Shown piece after piece: positions 10,740 to 22,999 of a stretch of DNA of 64,000 nucleotides. Within the stretch, counting starts at the first letter, position 1. Every line of letters begins with the position of its first letter. This DNA comes from Bactericera cockerelli (taxonomy: Eukaryota > Arthropoda > Insecta > Hemiptera > Triozidae). Position numbers and translations under genes: made by a program. Below the pieces are notes generated by a model that saw only the letters and a list, made by a program, of their open reading frames with translations, had not been told where the DNA came from and searched no databases. The stretch spans positions 16,163,377 to 16,227,376 of the forward strand of contig CM044966.1 in NCBI GenBank assembly GCA_024516035.1. The letters are read 5' to 3'.

Positions 10740-11345
10740 TCTTGAAATTATTTACTCTCTCTCAGACATACGTATGTACTAAGTTTTTTGTCTTACTCTA
10801 TCACAAAATATTTTCACACTCTCTCTCTCTAAACAACACTCTCTCTCTCCCTCCCTCTAATTGACTCTCACTCTCATTGACACTCCCTCTCTCTCTCTAA
10901 AAGTACACTCTCTCTCATTAACGCTTGACACTCTGCCTCTCTCTCCCTCTAATTGACTCTCACTCTCCCTCTCTCTCTCTAAACTACCCTCTCTCTCTCT
11001 CTAATTTTCTCTGACTCCCTCTCACTCACATCGACTATCTCTCTCTCTCTCTCTAGTTTCCAAGTCTTATGTCACTTCATCCTCCCTATCTCTTCATTTG
11101 ACAATACTGTATTGATTAGCTTGTATGTGATGATTTTATCCCTCTCTCTTTCCTTCTCTCTTTCCCCCTATAAGATTTTAGGTACACATAAATTTTCACT
11201 CTATGTATTTGTATACACCTCTCCACCTCTCCCTCTCTCTCTCACTTCTTCTCCTTACCTCACACTCTCTCATTTATATTTTTTATCACACTAGAGGTAT
11301 ATCCTTTCTCTCTCCTCCTCTGTCTATCTTCCTACGTTTCTCTAT
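10740..11345. repeat. CT-rich simple sequence
   Basis: (CT)n with CACT and CCCT interruptions, including about five spaced AATTGACTCTCACTC-like words at 10850-11040. Not coding. Confidence 0.8.
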
Positions 11346-11399
11346 GTAGAAATACATAAAGGTACATAGTTTGTACACAATTTCGCTCCAAACTATAAG

Positions 11400-11775
11400 A
11401 GTACCTAGTTTGACTTTTTTAAATCCAAAACCAGATTCAGAAACCCTTAACTACTGCAGAATTTTCAGCAGAATTTTACATACCTGCCTCAATGCATACC
11501 GATTTGAGAGGTATGATTCAAGAATTTTTGTAAGTTTTTCTGGCAACATTTTTTTCAACTTGAATATCAAGCCTTCATGTCATACTTTATCAAAAGCTTT
11601 AGTTACGTCTAGAAATACTGCGGAGCATACATTCTTTTTTTCTATTGATTTTTCTATCAGATGAACAACTATGGTAGAGTGTTTTGTTCTGAACCCAAAT
11701 TGAGGCTATATTATAAGTCTCTTGTCAGAAATGACTGGTGTTAAACGCTTGTTTTGAACGGTTTCTTAGAAAGCA
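11400..11775 (-). pseudogene. LINE reverse transcriptase fragment (Jockey-like)
   Basis: Translating the minus strand gives a run typical of non-LTR reverse transcriptases: RLTPVISDKRLI, then PQFGFRTKHST, then AVFLDVTKAFDKV and a KLKKMLPEKL segment. The FLD-x-x-KAFD box carries the first catalytic Asp region. In-frame stops interrupt it (one before PQFGFR, one where Trp is expected after KAFDKV). Nothing of the YADD region or the 3' end remains. It is an isolated relic next to CT repeats. Jockey/CR1-like is a guess from the GFR..HST pattern. Confidence 0.75.
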
Positions 11776-12060
11776 GCGAAATGGGTCTATGTATAAGACT
11801 ATGTATTTTAAACCCCCCCTCAGATAATTGTTTTCAAGGAAAAATCTATTTTCAAATTTGTAACATAGCTCATTTTTCGAGACACGCATTCAATTATTGT
11901 ATTTATTTTTCTTTTTAAAAAACATACTCCTACGGGTTCTTGGGTGTTATAGAAGATGTTTTTGTTTTTCTACCTACTCTGTATCGTGTGTGCAGTGACG
12001 ATTTATATTTCTTCCTTTATCTCTCTCTCTCCCCTCAAACTCTCTCTGTCTCTCTACTCT
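11776..12060. other. Spacer, nothing recognised
   Basis: AT-rich unique-looking DNA passing into CT-rich sequence from about 12010. No feature supported. Confidence 0.5.
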
Positions 12061-12061
12061 C

Positions 12062-15000
12062 TCCCCTAGTATGAGAAGTAGTCTCATACTCTCTCTCCGC
12101 TATCTACTTCGCATACTCTCTCTTTCCGCTATCTACTTCTCACACTCTCTCCCGCTATCTACTTCTCATACTCTCTCTTTCTACTTCTCACACTCTCTCC
12201 GCTATTACTACTTCATACTCTCTCTTTCTACTTCTCCACACTCTCTCCGCTATCTACTTCTCATACTCTCTCTTTCTACTTCTCACAATCTCTCCGCTAT
12301 CTACTTCTCATACTCTCTCTTTCTACTTCTCATATTTCTCTCTCTCTACTTCTCATACTCTCTCTTTCTACTTCTCACACTCTCTCCGCTATCTACTTCG
12401 CATACTCTCTCTTTCCGCTATCTACTTCTCACACTCTCTCCGCTATCTACTTCTCATACTCTCTCTTTCTACTTCTCACACTCTCTCCGCTATCTACTTC
12501 TCACACTCTCTCCGCTATCTACTTCTCATACTCTCTCTTTCTACTTCTCACACTCTCTCCGCTATCTACTTCTCATACTCTCTCTTTCTACTTCTCACAC
12601 TCTCTCCGCTATCTACTTCTCATACTCTCTCTTTCTACTTCTCATACTCTCTCTTTTCTACTTCTCACACTCTCTCCGCTATCTACTTCTCATACTCTCT
12701 CTTCTACTTCTCACACTCTCTCGCTTCTACTTCTATACTCTCTTCTCCGCTATCTACTTCTCATACTCTCTCCTCCGCTATCTACTTCTCTACTCTTCTC
12801 CGCTATCTACTTCTCATAACTCTCTCCGCTATCTACTTCGCTAACTCTCTTGTCCCTATCTACTTCTCACACTCCAACCGCATCAACCTTACATACTCAC
12901 TCTCTCCGCTATTACTTCTCATACTCTCCTCTCTCCGCTATATACTTCTCATACTTTTCGCTATCTACTTCGCATACTCTTCTTTCACTACTACTTCTCA
13001 CACTCTCTCCGCTATCTATTATCAATACTCTCTCTGTCTCCTCACTTCTCATACTCTCTCTGTCCACTCATTCTCATACCTGTCTGTCTCTCTACTCGCA
13101 TACTATCTCCTTATCTCTCTCTCTCCTTTATACTGTCTCTGTCTTCTTACTTCTCACTACTCTTCGTCTTATTCTCTAACTCTCTCTCACTCTCAATCTA
13201 TTGTCTCTCACTATCTCATTCTCAATTGTAACTCTCATTCTTCACCCTGTCTCCTACTCTCATACTTCTCTGTACTCTCTATTTCATACTCTTCTCTTCT
13301 TAACCAACTCTACTTCTACATACTCCTCCTCTCTCTATTCATCAATCTCTTCTTCTCTTTCATACTCTCTTCGTCTTCTGACTTCTCATACTTCTTTCTC
13401 TACTTCCATACTCTCTCTGTCTCTCTACTTCTCATACTCTCTCTGTCTCTCTACTGACTCTCTCCCTTATTCGTCGTCCCTCATACTCTCTCTTCTCTCT
13501 ACTTCTCATACTCTCTCTTTCCGCTATCTACTTCTCACACTCTCTCTCCGCTATCTACTTCGCATACTCTCCTTTCGCTATCTACTTCTCACACTCTCTC
13601 CGCTATCTACTTCTCATACTCTCTCTTTCTACTTCTCACACTCTCTCCGCTATCTACTTCTCATACTCTCTCTTTCTACTTCTCACATCTCTCCGCTATC
13701 TACTTCTCATACTCTCTCTTTCTACTTCTCATCATCTCTCCCTATCTACTTCTCATACTCTCTCTTTCTACTTCTCATACTCTCTCCCATCTCTACTTCT
13801 CATACTCTCTCTTTCTACTTTCTCACACTCTCTCCGCTATCTACTTCTCATACTCTCTCTTTCTACTTCTCACACTCTCTCCGCTATCTACTTCTCACAC
13901 TCTCTCCGCTATCTACTTCTCATACTCTCTCTTTCTACTTCTCACACTCTCTCCGCTATCTACTTCTCATACTCTCTCTTTCTACTTCTCACACTCTCTC
14001 CGCTATCTACTTCTCATACTCTCTCTTTCTACTTCTCATACTCTCTCTTTCTACTTCTCACACTCTCTCCGCTATCTACTTCTCATACTCTCTCTTTCTA
14101 CTTCTCACACTCTCTCCGCTATCTACTTCTCATACTCTCTCTCTCCGCTATCTACTTCTACTTCTCTCTATCTCTCTCTCTACCTCCTCTATACTTCTCA
14201 TAATCTCTCTCCGCTATCTACTTCGCATACTCTCTCTTTCCGCTATCTACTTCTCACACTCTCTCCGCTATCTACTTCTCATACTCTCTCTCTCCGCTAT
14301 CTACTTCTCATACTCTCTCTCTCCGCTATCTACTTCTCATACTCCTCTCCCGCTATCTACTTCGCATACTCTCTCTTTCCGCTATCTACTTCTCACACTC
14401 TCTCCGCTATCTACTTCTCATACTCTCTCTGTCTCTCTACTTCTCATACTCTCTCTGTCTCTCTCATTCTCATACTCTGTCTGTCTCTCTACTTCGCATA
14501 CTATCTCCTTATCTCTCTCTCTCCCTTTATACTGTCTCTGTCTCTCTACTTCTCATACTCTCTCTGTCTCTCTACTTCTCATACTCTCTCTGTCTCTCTA
14601 CTTCTCATACCCTCTCTGTCTCTCTACTTCTCATACTCTCTCTGTCTCTCTACTTCTCATACTCTCTCTGTCTCTCTACTTCTCATACTCTCTCTGTCTC
14701 TCTACTTCTCATACTCTCTCTCTCTCTCTACACCTCATACTCTCTCTGTCTCTACTTCTCATACTCCTCTCTCTCTCTACTTCTCATACTCTCTCTCTCT
14801 CTCTACTTCTCATACTCTCTCTGTCTCTCTACTTCTCATACTCTCTATGTCTCTCTTTCTACTTCTCATACTCTCTCGTTCTACTTCTCATACTCTCTCT
14901 GTCTCTACTTCGGATACTCTCTCCTTATTTTCTCTCTCTCCCCTCATACTCTCTCTCTGCTCTCTACTTCTCATACTCTCCGCTATCTACTTCTCATACT

Positions 15001-16170
15001 CTCTCTTTCTACTTCTCATACTCTCTCTTTCTACTTCTCACACTCTCTCCGCTATCTACTTCTCATACTCTCTCTTTCTACTATCTCACACTCTCTCCGC
15101 TATCTACTTCTCATACTCTCTCCCTATCTACTTCTCACAATCTCTCCGCTATCTACTTCTCATACTCTCTTCCTTTCTACTTCTCAACCTCTCTCTCGCT
15201 ATCTACTTCTCATACTCTCTCTTTCTACTTCTCACACTCTCTCCGCTATCTACTTCGCATACTCTCTCTTTCCGCTATCTTCTCTCTACTCTCTCTCGTA
15301 TCTACTTCTCACACTCTCTCCTTTCTACTTCTCAACTCTCCCTATCTACTTCTCACACTCTCTCCGCTTCTACTTCTCATACTCTCTCTTTCTACTTCTC
15401 ACACTTCTCCGCTATCTACTTCTCATACTCTCTCTTTCTACTTCTCACACTCTCTCCGCTATCTACTTCTCACACTCTCTCTTTCTACTTCTCATACTCT
15501 CTCTTTCTACTTCCAACTCCTCTCCACTATCTACTTCTCACACTTCTCTCTTTCTACTTCGCATACTCTCTCTCCCTATCTACTTCTCACACTCTCTCTT
15601 CCTATCTCTCACATACTCTCTCTCCACTATCTACTTCTCACACTCTCTCTTTCTACTTCGTACCTCTCTCCGTATTCTACTTTCTCATACTCTCTCTTCT
15701 ACTTCTACTTCCATCTACTACTCTCTCTTTCCGCTATCTACTTCTCACACCTCTTCTCTTTCTACTCTCCTTCTACTTCTCCTCTCTCATCACTTCCATA
15801 CTCTCTCCTTTATCTCTCTCTCTCTTCCCTACTTTATACTTTTCTTTTAGTTTCATTGTTTACTTCTATACTTTTTTGTATTCTACTTCTCACACTCTCC
15901 TTCTCTTCTCTCTCTTCGCATCTACTGTCTCACATCTCTTCTCCATTACTTTCTCTCTTCTCTTCTACTTCTCACATCTCTTTTCTATCGCATCTTTCTT
16001 ATCACTTTTTTACCCTTTTCTAACACTCTCAACCGCAACCTAACCGCATAATCCTTCCTACTACTTCAGCACTCTCATCTTATCTTTCAAATAATCTACC
16101 GACTATTGTATTTCATACTCTGCTAATTCTACCACATTACCAGAGCAATAACTTCTCCGCTATCTACTTT
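12062..16170. repeat. CT-rich satellite, ~47-bp composite unit, about 4.1 kb
   Basis: Built from two related half-units: CTATCTACTTCTCATACTCT followed by CTCTTT, and CTACTTCTCACACTCTCTCC followed by G; together about 47 bp. At 14405-14850 a homogeneous sub-array of about 26 bp takes over, with CTCTACTTCTCATACTCTCT and GTCT. Order decays around 12690-13500 and again from 15500 to 16170. Because the strand is almost only C and T with scattered A, stop codons are rare, which leaves frames of up to 940 codons. These have no domain and only Ser/Leu/Thr/Tyr repeats. I treat them as spurious. Confidence 0.93.
12068..12090. other. Inverted unit at the satellite's left edge
   Basis: AGTATGAGA (12068-12076), a five-base loop, then TCTCATACT (12082-12090). 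The first arm is the reverse complement of the satellite's own core word, so the array starts with one inverted unit. Confidence 0.7.
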
Positions 16171-17385
16171 CTACTATGTTTCTCTCTCATCTGTGCTTCC
16201 TCTACTTCTCCTTACTTTCTCTCTATCTCCCCTCCTCTCGCTTCTTTCAATCACTCCTTTTATCACCTTTTTCGTACCTCTCTACATATAAACTCACACA
16301 ACTCTCTCTTTCAACTCCAACACACTCTCACTCCACTATATCTATTTCACAATATCTGACGTTCGATACTTGAGTACTTCTCCTAATATTACTCTCATTA
16401 CTCTCTTGTTCTACTGGACGCTCTCTTATCTACTCTATAAATTCGTTTAGTATCATAACTATCTCTTTTTAACTATCTACATCTTCTTTCTACTCCGGAT
16501 ATTACTTTAGCAATTTATGATTTAACCTCTCTCCGAACTGTACTTCTTAATTAGTTACTTTAGTTTCTTTGTGTGTTGCCTTTTCAACACTATCTTCTCT
16601 TCCTCTGTGTTGTCATCTTCTCCTTATTTTCCTGTTCTTCTCCTTCCTTTTAATACTCTTTTTATCACTTTTAGTACTCCAAAAAACAACAAAAAAACAC
16701 GCAAACACAAACAAAACAAGCACATACACTTCAGCAAAACACTATGATTGATTTCAAAATAATACAGATATGATATATTGAGGTAATGCTGTAAATATAA
16801 CGACAGCATTACCAAAGAAGTAAATATGACGCTATTTATTACTATAAATTTTTTTCTTGTTTTTCTCTTTTCTTATTTACTCATCTTCCAACGCTATTTC
16901 AATAGCATATTTTTATCAATTATTGTACCTCTCTAACAAAAAAAACAACAACAAACCTACCAAAACACAATTTCAAATTCGATATGGTTAACTAAATACC
17001 ATTCAAATGCGCTATTATTTCTTTTTTTATTTTTTTATTTTTCTTATTTTTCTGCTCACCGTCATGAACATCGAAACACGCCTTAGAATAATAAATCAAT
17101 ATTGTTTTATTCAATTTTCATATATTTTACTATCTCACCAACAACATTGTGCAAATATATTACACTTTGAACACCATACTACTCTCCCGTTATATTCATC
17201 GAACATACAAACATTACAAAAACACACACACACACCACACACAAACAACCAATTATAAACGCTTACATACTTACCAAACACGTGCATAGATTTATAGTGT
17301 TACAGAGAGACTTATAAACAAGAAAGACTTAATAACACCAAGACATATATACAATAACATATTTTATATAAATATACACAAATTT
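16171..17385. other. AT-rich DNA, nothing recognised
   Basis: Decaying satellite at first (16171-16560), then AT-rich sequence with a CA-rich patch at 17220-17250. Short frames here have no domain or codon signature. Confidence 0.5.
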
Positions 17386-17900
17386 TTGCTTTCTTATACT
17401 TCTCAATCCTGTCTCTCATTTTCTCTCTCTCTCCCTATTTATTTATCACTCCTTAGTTTCTCTCTTTATCTCATTTCTCTCTCTCTATTTCTCATCCCCC
17501 TTTTTTCTTTCTATCTCTCTCTCTTCCTTTTATTTCTCTCTTTATCTCCTTCTTTATTCTCTCTCTCCCCTCCCCTTTATTTCTCCCTCAATTTGTATCT
17601 TTATCTCCTTCTTTCTCTCTCTCTCTCCCCCATTTATTTTTCATTCTTTATCTCATTTATTAATTCCTCCTCCCCTTTATTTCTCGCTTTCTAAATTTTT
17701 GTCTTTATCACCTTTCTCTCTCTCCTCCCCTTATTTTTCTCTCTCTCTCAATTTCTCTCTCATAATATCAACTATATGTATTCAACATGGAAAGCATAGG
17801 ACATGCTTTCCATTGAAAACCATACAGTGAACAGTCCATACACGTACACTTCACTCTTTCTTCGTCTCTCTTCTCTCTCTCTCTTTATCTCTCTCTCTCT
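17386..17900. repeat. CT-rich simple sequence
   Basis: CT tracts with recurring CTTTATTTCTC words, broken at about 17765-17850 by mixed sequence. Confidence 0.8.
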
Positions 17901-17929
17901 CTATCCTCTCATTGCTGTCATATTGTTAT

Positions 17930-18645
17930 GTCTGAACTCTGAAGTGTGTTTTGATCTCCGAGACTCTTCGGTTCGTTCCATGGTAACGAATTTTCATTGT
18001 TAGGTCCGGGTTTTGAATTTTGGTGTATTATAAATCGAGCAAAAATAAATATCGTTGTTTTACAAAACGAACAAAAAATTAGAATTTCGGAGATAAAAAG
18101 ACACACGAAAAAATATAATATTTTTTTACAAAACGAACACAAAATTAGAAATTCACGGAAGTAAAATGGTGTGTCACCACACGAGTTTATCACTTAAAAA
18201 AAAGGTAAATTATGCCTCTGGTGACTCAGCAGTGACAGCTAAAAAAATAATATCAAATTCGTAATCAGCGCCTCAAAATCATTGGATTTCATACGTCACA
18301 ATTCCCATCTAAGATAAACAAAGTGTCCAACCCGACCCCCCCCCCAAACTACCGGTAAATTAGGGTCAGGGTGGGTATATTAAAAACTCTTCCACACCAA
18401 ATTTCAAGTCTCTAGCTCTTACCGTTATCGAGATATCGTGTTTACGGACACACACTAACTAGAGTCTAGACGGATGAACGCACGGACCAATAGCCGAAAA
18501 CAACTTTTTGGTTTGCTGAGGCTATAATTACCCTTATCGTTATCGAGATATCGTGTTTATGGACACACACACACACACACTTTCAAAGAGGTGTAGAGCA
18601 AAGATCGCAATATTTCCTTGCTTAATGGCTAGAGCGATTCTTGGG
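17930..18645. repeat. Unclassified repeat scraps
   Basis: Holds two short direct repeat pairs. ACAAAACGAACA with AAAATTAGAA recurs at about 18060 and 18127. CGTTATCGAGATATCGTGTTTA recurs in near-identical form at about 18423 and 18538, each time followed by GGACACACAC. The latter wording is common in degenerate transposon ends, but I cannot name a family. No gene. Confidence 0.45.
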
Positions 18646-18822
18646 TTGGGTAGAAGAGATTGCCAAAGGCAATAACCCCGCCCTTTTGTTAGGACATATA
18701 TTATGTATATATTTATTTATTTTTTCTTTATTTTTTCTTCTTTTATATTGTATATTAATTTGTAATTATTTGTGTTGTATATAATAATATGTCCAATTAA
18801 TAAAGTGTAAATAAATAAATTC
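18646..18822 (+). mobile_element. LINE 3' tail with hairpin, copy 2
   Basis: GGGTTGGGTAGAAGAGATTG start, ATTGCC/GGCAAT hairpin, CCCCGCCCTTTTGTTAGGAC, a TA-rich stretch, then AATAAAGTG followed by (TAAA)n. Collinear with the copy split at 5928/7687. The next 215 bases (18823-19037) hold nothing recognised. Confidence 0.65.
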
Positions 18823-19252
18823 TTTCAACAAGGAAAGCAGTCTGCCTGGCTGTAGCTGGGGCGATAACTCGTGGCGGGCGTATGAAAAACGTAAAATGGG
18901 CCCAATTCGTACGTCATCGAGTTCATGAATGAAATCAGTGCCATATTAGGGGGAAAGGTACCCTGGGTGCAGAATAATGGTACTGAATGGCTGCTATAAA
19001 GTAGGTACTTCTAGATGAATAAATTATGTCCACCTTGCTCCTTATTTACATTCAATTCAATTCAATTCAAAATGTGTTTTATTTGTTTAATAAATATTTT
19101 ACAAATATACACAGTTGGAGGTCAGCTGACAAAACATTTTTAAATTTATGATACATTTTAATACTCATTATAACTTAGCAACGTTAATATGTACTTAAGT
19201 ACTCTTCTGAAAAAGTTAAACAGGGTTTATTGTGGTTACTTATTATACATTC

Positions 19253-19496
19253 ATGGTGGGGTTTGAACCCACCATCATAAATTTTTTTATGTATTTAATA
19301 TCATGATGGGAATCGAACCCTTTATCCTCGGGACACCTTCATTGTTTTATAATATTTGTTAATTGTCAATTTTTAAAATATCATTTTATCTTAAAAAAAA
19401 AAAAACATGTTGCACTTTGTTCCTCATGTACAACTTATTTATGTTTTAATCTTTACGACAGAAAGTTGTCTATGCCATAGCCTGGATTCGAACCAG
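19253..19496 (-). other. Three T-arm-like hairpins in the LINE 3' region
   Basis: On the minus strand three hairpins carry seven-base loops of the tRNA T-loop form TTCRANY: CTGG-TTCGAAT-CCAG (19482-19496), GGG-TTCGATT-CCC (19308-19320), and GGTGGG-TTCAAAC-CCCACC (19255-19273). Each also matches the RNA polymerase III B box core. No complete cloverleaf surrounds them. Confidence 0.6.
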
Positions 19497-19544
19497 AAAC
19501 CTTTGTATCATGAGTCGGTGTTTCTTCAGATTACTAAGGTTGGC

Positions 19545-22128
19545 TTAATCCAATCTGATGAATGATCTGATCCTCATTGCAATAGTTATGAAGTTAAAAA
19601 CTTTGTTGACCTTGTCTGCAGTGTCAAACGTCAGGAGGTTCTTGATCGAACTCTCGGGATTCTGCATGTCTATGTATTGCATGATCCCTGCTCTGGTTTC
19701 CGCATACATTGGACATCTCAGCAGGATGTGATGCAGGTCCTCTTGCTGTTTCAGATTACAGATGGAACATGTTTCTTCAGTATTTACTATGTAGCTACAT
19801 CTGTTGGCGTATATTCTTATGCATTTCCTTGATGCTGTTCTCAAGTGGCTTACTGCTCGAATCTGGTCCATCCTCAGGTCGAACGTCAGATAGGCTTCTG
19901 TCTCGGGGCTCTCTGAGATGTTCTTGTACATGTCACTAAAAGATGATTCTGTGATTCTTCTCCTGTCTTCTTCCTGGTTTTTCTCTTTTTGTTTTTTCAG
20001 GATACATTCCAGTTCTTGCCTGATTTCGTCTGGATTTTCACACCTATACAATTCTTCTTTTTCCAGGTCCACCAGTATCTCCCGTAGCTGCGCCGCCCAG
20101 TTGTGTGATGTTGAAAGGGGTTCGTAGTATTCCAATCGTTGGAGCTCGCGGAAGCAAAGCTTAGGGTATCTACTGTCTGGCATTTGGAGAACTTTCATCC
20201 ACCATTTAAACATTTTTTCAATAACATTTGTGTTTAGTTTTTCCACTCCAGCTTCTGTCCTTACGATATAGTTAGGTGTGTTTCTTGCCCAGTATAAGTA
20301 ACTCTTAAAATAATTCATCTGTGCTTTTTCTATATTTTCTTGGTAGCGCGGCGCCCATATTTCAGCGGCATACATTAGTGTAGACTTGACTATAGCTTGA
20401 TACAGTGTCATCTTGTTCTCCCAGCTGTGAATTACGGTTCGCGCCCACAAATTATTTGTCACTGCACTGGCTTTAGCAGCTTTAGTGACGGATCTTTTTG
20501 CTTGCTCAAAGAAACATATTTGCGGGGTGAAGAGCACGCCGAGGTATTGGTAAGTGTTAACAATATTTATTTTGTCTGTGCCGAATTTGAAGTTGTATTT
20601 ATTACTTATCCTGCCCTTTCTTCTGAATACCATAATATTGGTTTTTTCTGTGTTTACTGTTAACTCTTTCATTTTACAGTATCTGCTGAATATGTCAAGC
20701 ATTTTCTGTAGAGTGGTCTCAGATTCAGCAAGAAGGACAAGATCATCGGCGTACATGAGTGCGATGACTCTGTTGGTCGCATTGATTCTTACCCCTTCAA
20801 TCCCGTGTTCTTTAAAGTAATCAATAAGGTCTGATATGAATAGAATGTACAGTAACGGGCTTAGCCCGTCACCCTGCATAAGTCCGATGGTCAGTTTCAC
20901 CTTCTCTTCAGAACTATTCTTGCCCATTTCACTTGTATTGTTGTCTCGGTGCTGTTCTTCTTCTGTATGTTTTCTAACACATAATTTTGCCTTGTCATAC
21001 AGTGATTTTATCGTGCGTATCATTTTTCCAGATAGTCCTATGTTATGCAAGTGAGTCCAAAGTAATGTGTGTGACACAGAGTCAAAGCAGCGCCGAAAAT
21101 CTACGAAGCAGGTAAAAACTTTTGATTTGGGTTGCCTTGTATTTATGCATAGTATTGCATAGAGCGTGAATAAATTGTCTGTGCAACTTCTCCCTTGTCT
21201 GAAGCCGGCCTGGCCTTCATCTATCATATTCAGATTTTCTATATTCTTTGCTGCAGCACATTAGTAAATGTTTTTGCGATAGTGTTCAGCAGCGCTAATC
21301 CGCGGTAATTACTTGGTACGGATTTGTCTCCTTTCTTATGTACCATATGTATGTATGCCTCAGCCCATTCTTCCGGTACATCTTCCTTCTCAAAAACTTT
21401 GTTGAAAATTAAGCACAGGTGTTTTAGTCCTTCAGAGGGTAGGTTTTTGTAGAACTCATAAGGTATTTCGTCGCAACCGGGAGCTTTGTTCTTTTTCGCT
21501 TTTTTCAGAATTTTCTCTACTTCTTTTTCGCAAATTTCTGAGTCTAATTGAGGGTTTCTTGCATCTAAAATGTTAATTTTAGAAATCTCTTTTGCCGGAT
21601 TTATTTCTTTGAGGTATATCGTCCATTTGTGTGCTGATACTTCGTTAACAATTTCTTTTCTAGGTTTAAATCTATTAATCGTAGACCAAAGGGTCTGGTT
21701 ATCATGACAGTAAACCAATTTTTGTTTGAGTAAGTCATTTGTCCGTTTTTTCGCACTTTTTATTTCTTCTCTATACTCTTTTCGTTTTTTGGTATACTCT
21801 GCTGCTAGGTTCTCTTCAAACTGTCTTGCTTTGCAGTGTCGAAGGAACTGTCGTAATTCTCTTTTCTTGTTCTTACATGTTTTGTCAAACCATTTATTTT
21901 TCTGGTTCTCTTTTTTATGTTTTGCAAAGTATCTCATTTTTAGTAGGACTGCTGTGTGTTTTATTTTCTTTTGGAGTTTTCTACTTAGTTCGTTTCCGTT
22001 TTCATTTGTGGTGGCAATATTTTGTGTCCAATCTATTATTTCATGTTGATAGTTTTCTTTCTCGTCTTCTTTCCATTTTAAACCTGAAGTTTTCTGAATT
22101 GTTTTTCTTTCTGGAATGTTGTGTAGAT
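19545..22128 (-). pseudogene. LINE ORF2 (reverse transcriptase), truncated, one frameshift
   Basis: Open from the 5' truncation point at 22128 down to 21239, then again to a stop at 19545 in another frame. The upstream part has the KAPGCDEIPYEF box and a YRGLALL segment. The downstream part has GQAGFRQGRS, CFVDFRRCFDSVSH, GLMQGDGLSPLL and the catalytic MYADDLVLLAES box. Near the C terminus is a C-x2-C-x8-H-x5-C knuckle (CSICNLKQQEDLHHILLRC) followed by a basic tail. The two parts join if an extra TA near 21245 is discounted, so one 2-bp insertion breaks the frame. The endonuclease domain is missing through truncation. The clade cannot be fixed by eye; L2/CR1-like or a relative of the I group are possible. 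Confidence 0.9.
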
Positions 22129-22199
22129 CTCCTTATTTACATTATTTAGGGTCTATTTACATTGAAGGTGGTACAATTGAAACAATTGCACACAGGGAC

Positions 22200-22573
22200 T
22201 AATATCTCTCTCTTTCTCTTCTTCTGTTCTCTCTCTCTCTTTCTCTTTCTTTCTCTCTCTATTTCTTATTTTCTCTCCCTTTCCTCTCTCTCCCTCTCTC
22301 TCACTTTCCTCTCTCTCGTCATCTTTTCTCACTCTTTCTTCTCTCTCTCTCTCCTTTTCTTCTCTCTCTCCTCTCTGCTCTCTATTATCTTTCCCTTTCT
22401 CACCTTCTTACGTTTATGTCAAAATTATGTTAGACCTGTCAAGTGCTTGAACCAAGGTAGAGAGATACTTAGAAAGAGACAGAGAGATACTTAGAAAAAG
22501 ACAGAGAGATACTTAGAAATGGAGATAAATAGTTTTTAGGGAGGGAAAATTGAAAAATTGGGGGAGAAAGATA

Positions 22574-22614
<41 letters not shown>

Positions 22615-22800
22615 GGAAAGAGAGAGACAAAGATAGAGAGGGGTGGAGAGAGAGAGACAGAGAGAGAGAGGGAGGAAGAGAGAGAGAGAGACAGAGAGAG
22701 AGAGGGAGGGAGAGAGAGAGGGAGGAAGAGAGAGAGAGAGACAAAGAGAGAGAGGGAGGGAGAGAGAGAGAGGAGAGAGAGTCAGAAGGGGGTGAGAAAG
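22200..22800. repeat. CT tract then GA tract (strand switch near 22430)
   Basis: CT-rich 22200-22400, about 50 bases of mixed sequence, then GA-rich 22455-22800 opening with three copies of AGAGATACTTAGAAA. Open frames on both strands are low complexity. Confidence 0.85.
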
Positions 22801-22904
22801 CGAGGAAAAATGCAATCAGCAAAATAATGTATAACATCTACTTCTCTAAACACCCCCCCCACCCCAAAAAAACTAGGATCTAGCTACGCCACTGAACACT
22901 ACTA

Positions 22905-22985
22905 TAACACCCTCATGCAATGAGATGGTCACTCTCATGCAATGAGATGGTCACTCTCATGCAATGAGATGGGCACCCTCTCGCA
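22905..22985. repeat. Short minisatellite, ~23 bp x 3
   Basis: Three copies of CTCATGCAATGAGATGGTCA plus CT, the last slightly changed. CATGCAATGAG is itself partly palindromic. It lies directly beside the TIR element at 23000. Confidence 0.8.
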
Positions 22986-22999
22986 ATAATAATCATGTA

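Larger units (their letters stand above)
19053..22128 (-). mobile_element. 5'-truncated LINE with 15-bp target duplication
   Basis: A minus-strand non-LTR retrotransposon bounded by a perfect duplication, CTCCTTATTTACATT, at 19038-19052 and 22129-22143. The element begins inside ORF2 (5' truncation), carries a reverse transcriptase with one frameshift, and has a ~490-bp 3' region ending in AATAAAACACATTTTGAATT-type sequence and a tandem TTGAA tail. The exact duplication and single obvious lesion suggest a fairly recent insertion. The 3' tail style is like the (CAAAT)n and (ATCA)n tails at 48275 and 2646. Confidence 0.92.

Noticed and set aside
13201..16023. A 940-codon plus-strand open frame, with 257- and 398-codon frames nearby
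   Set aside because: It lies wholly in the CT satellite. C/T-rich repeats seldom make stop codons, the peptide is only Ser/Leu/Thr/Tyr repeats, and other frames of the same DNA are also open.
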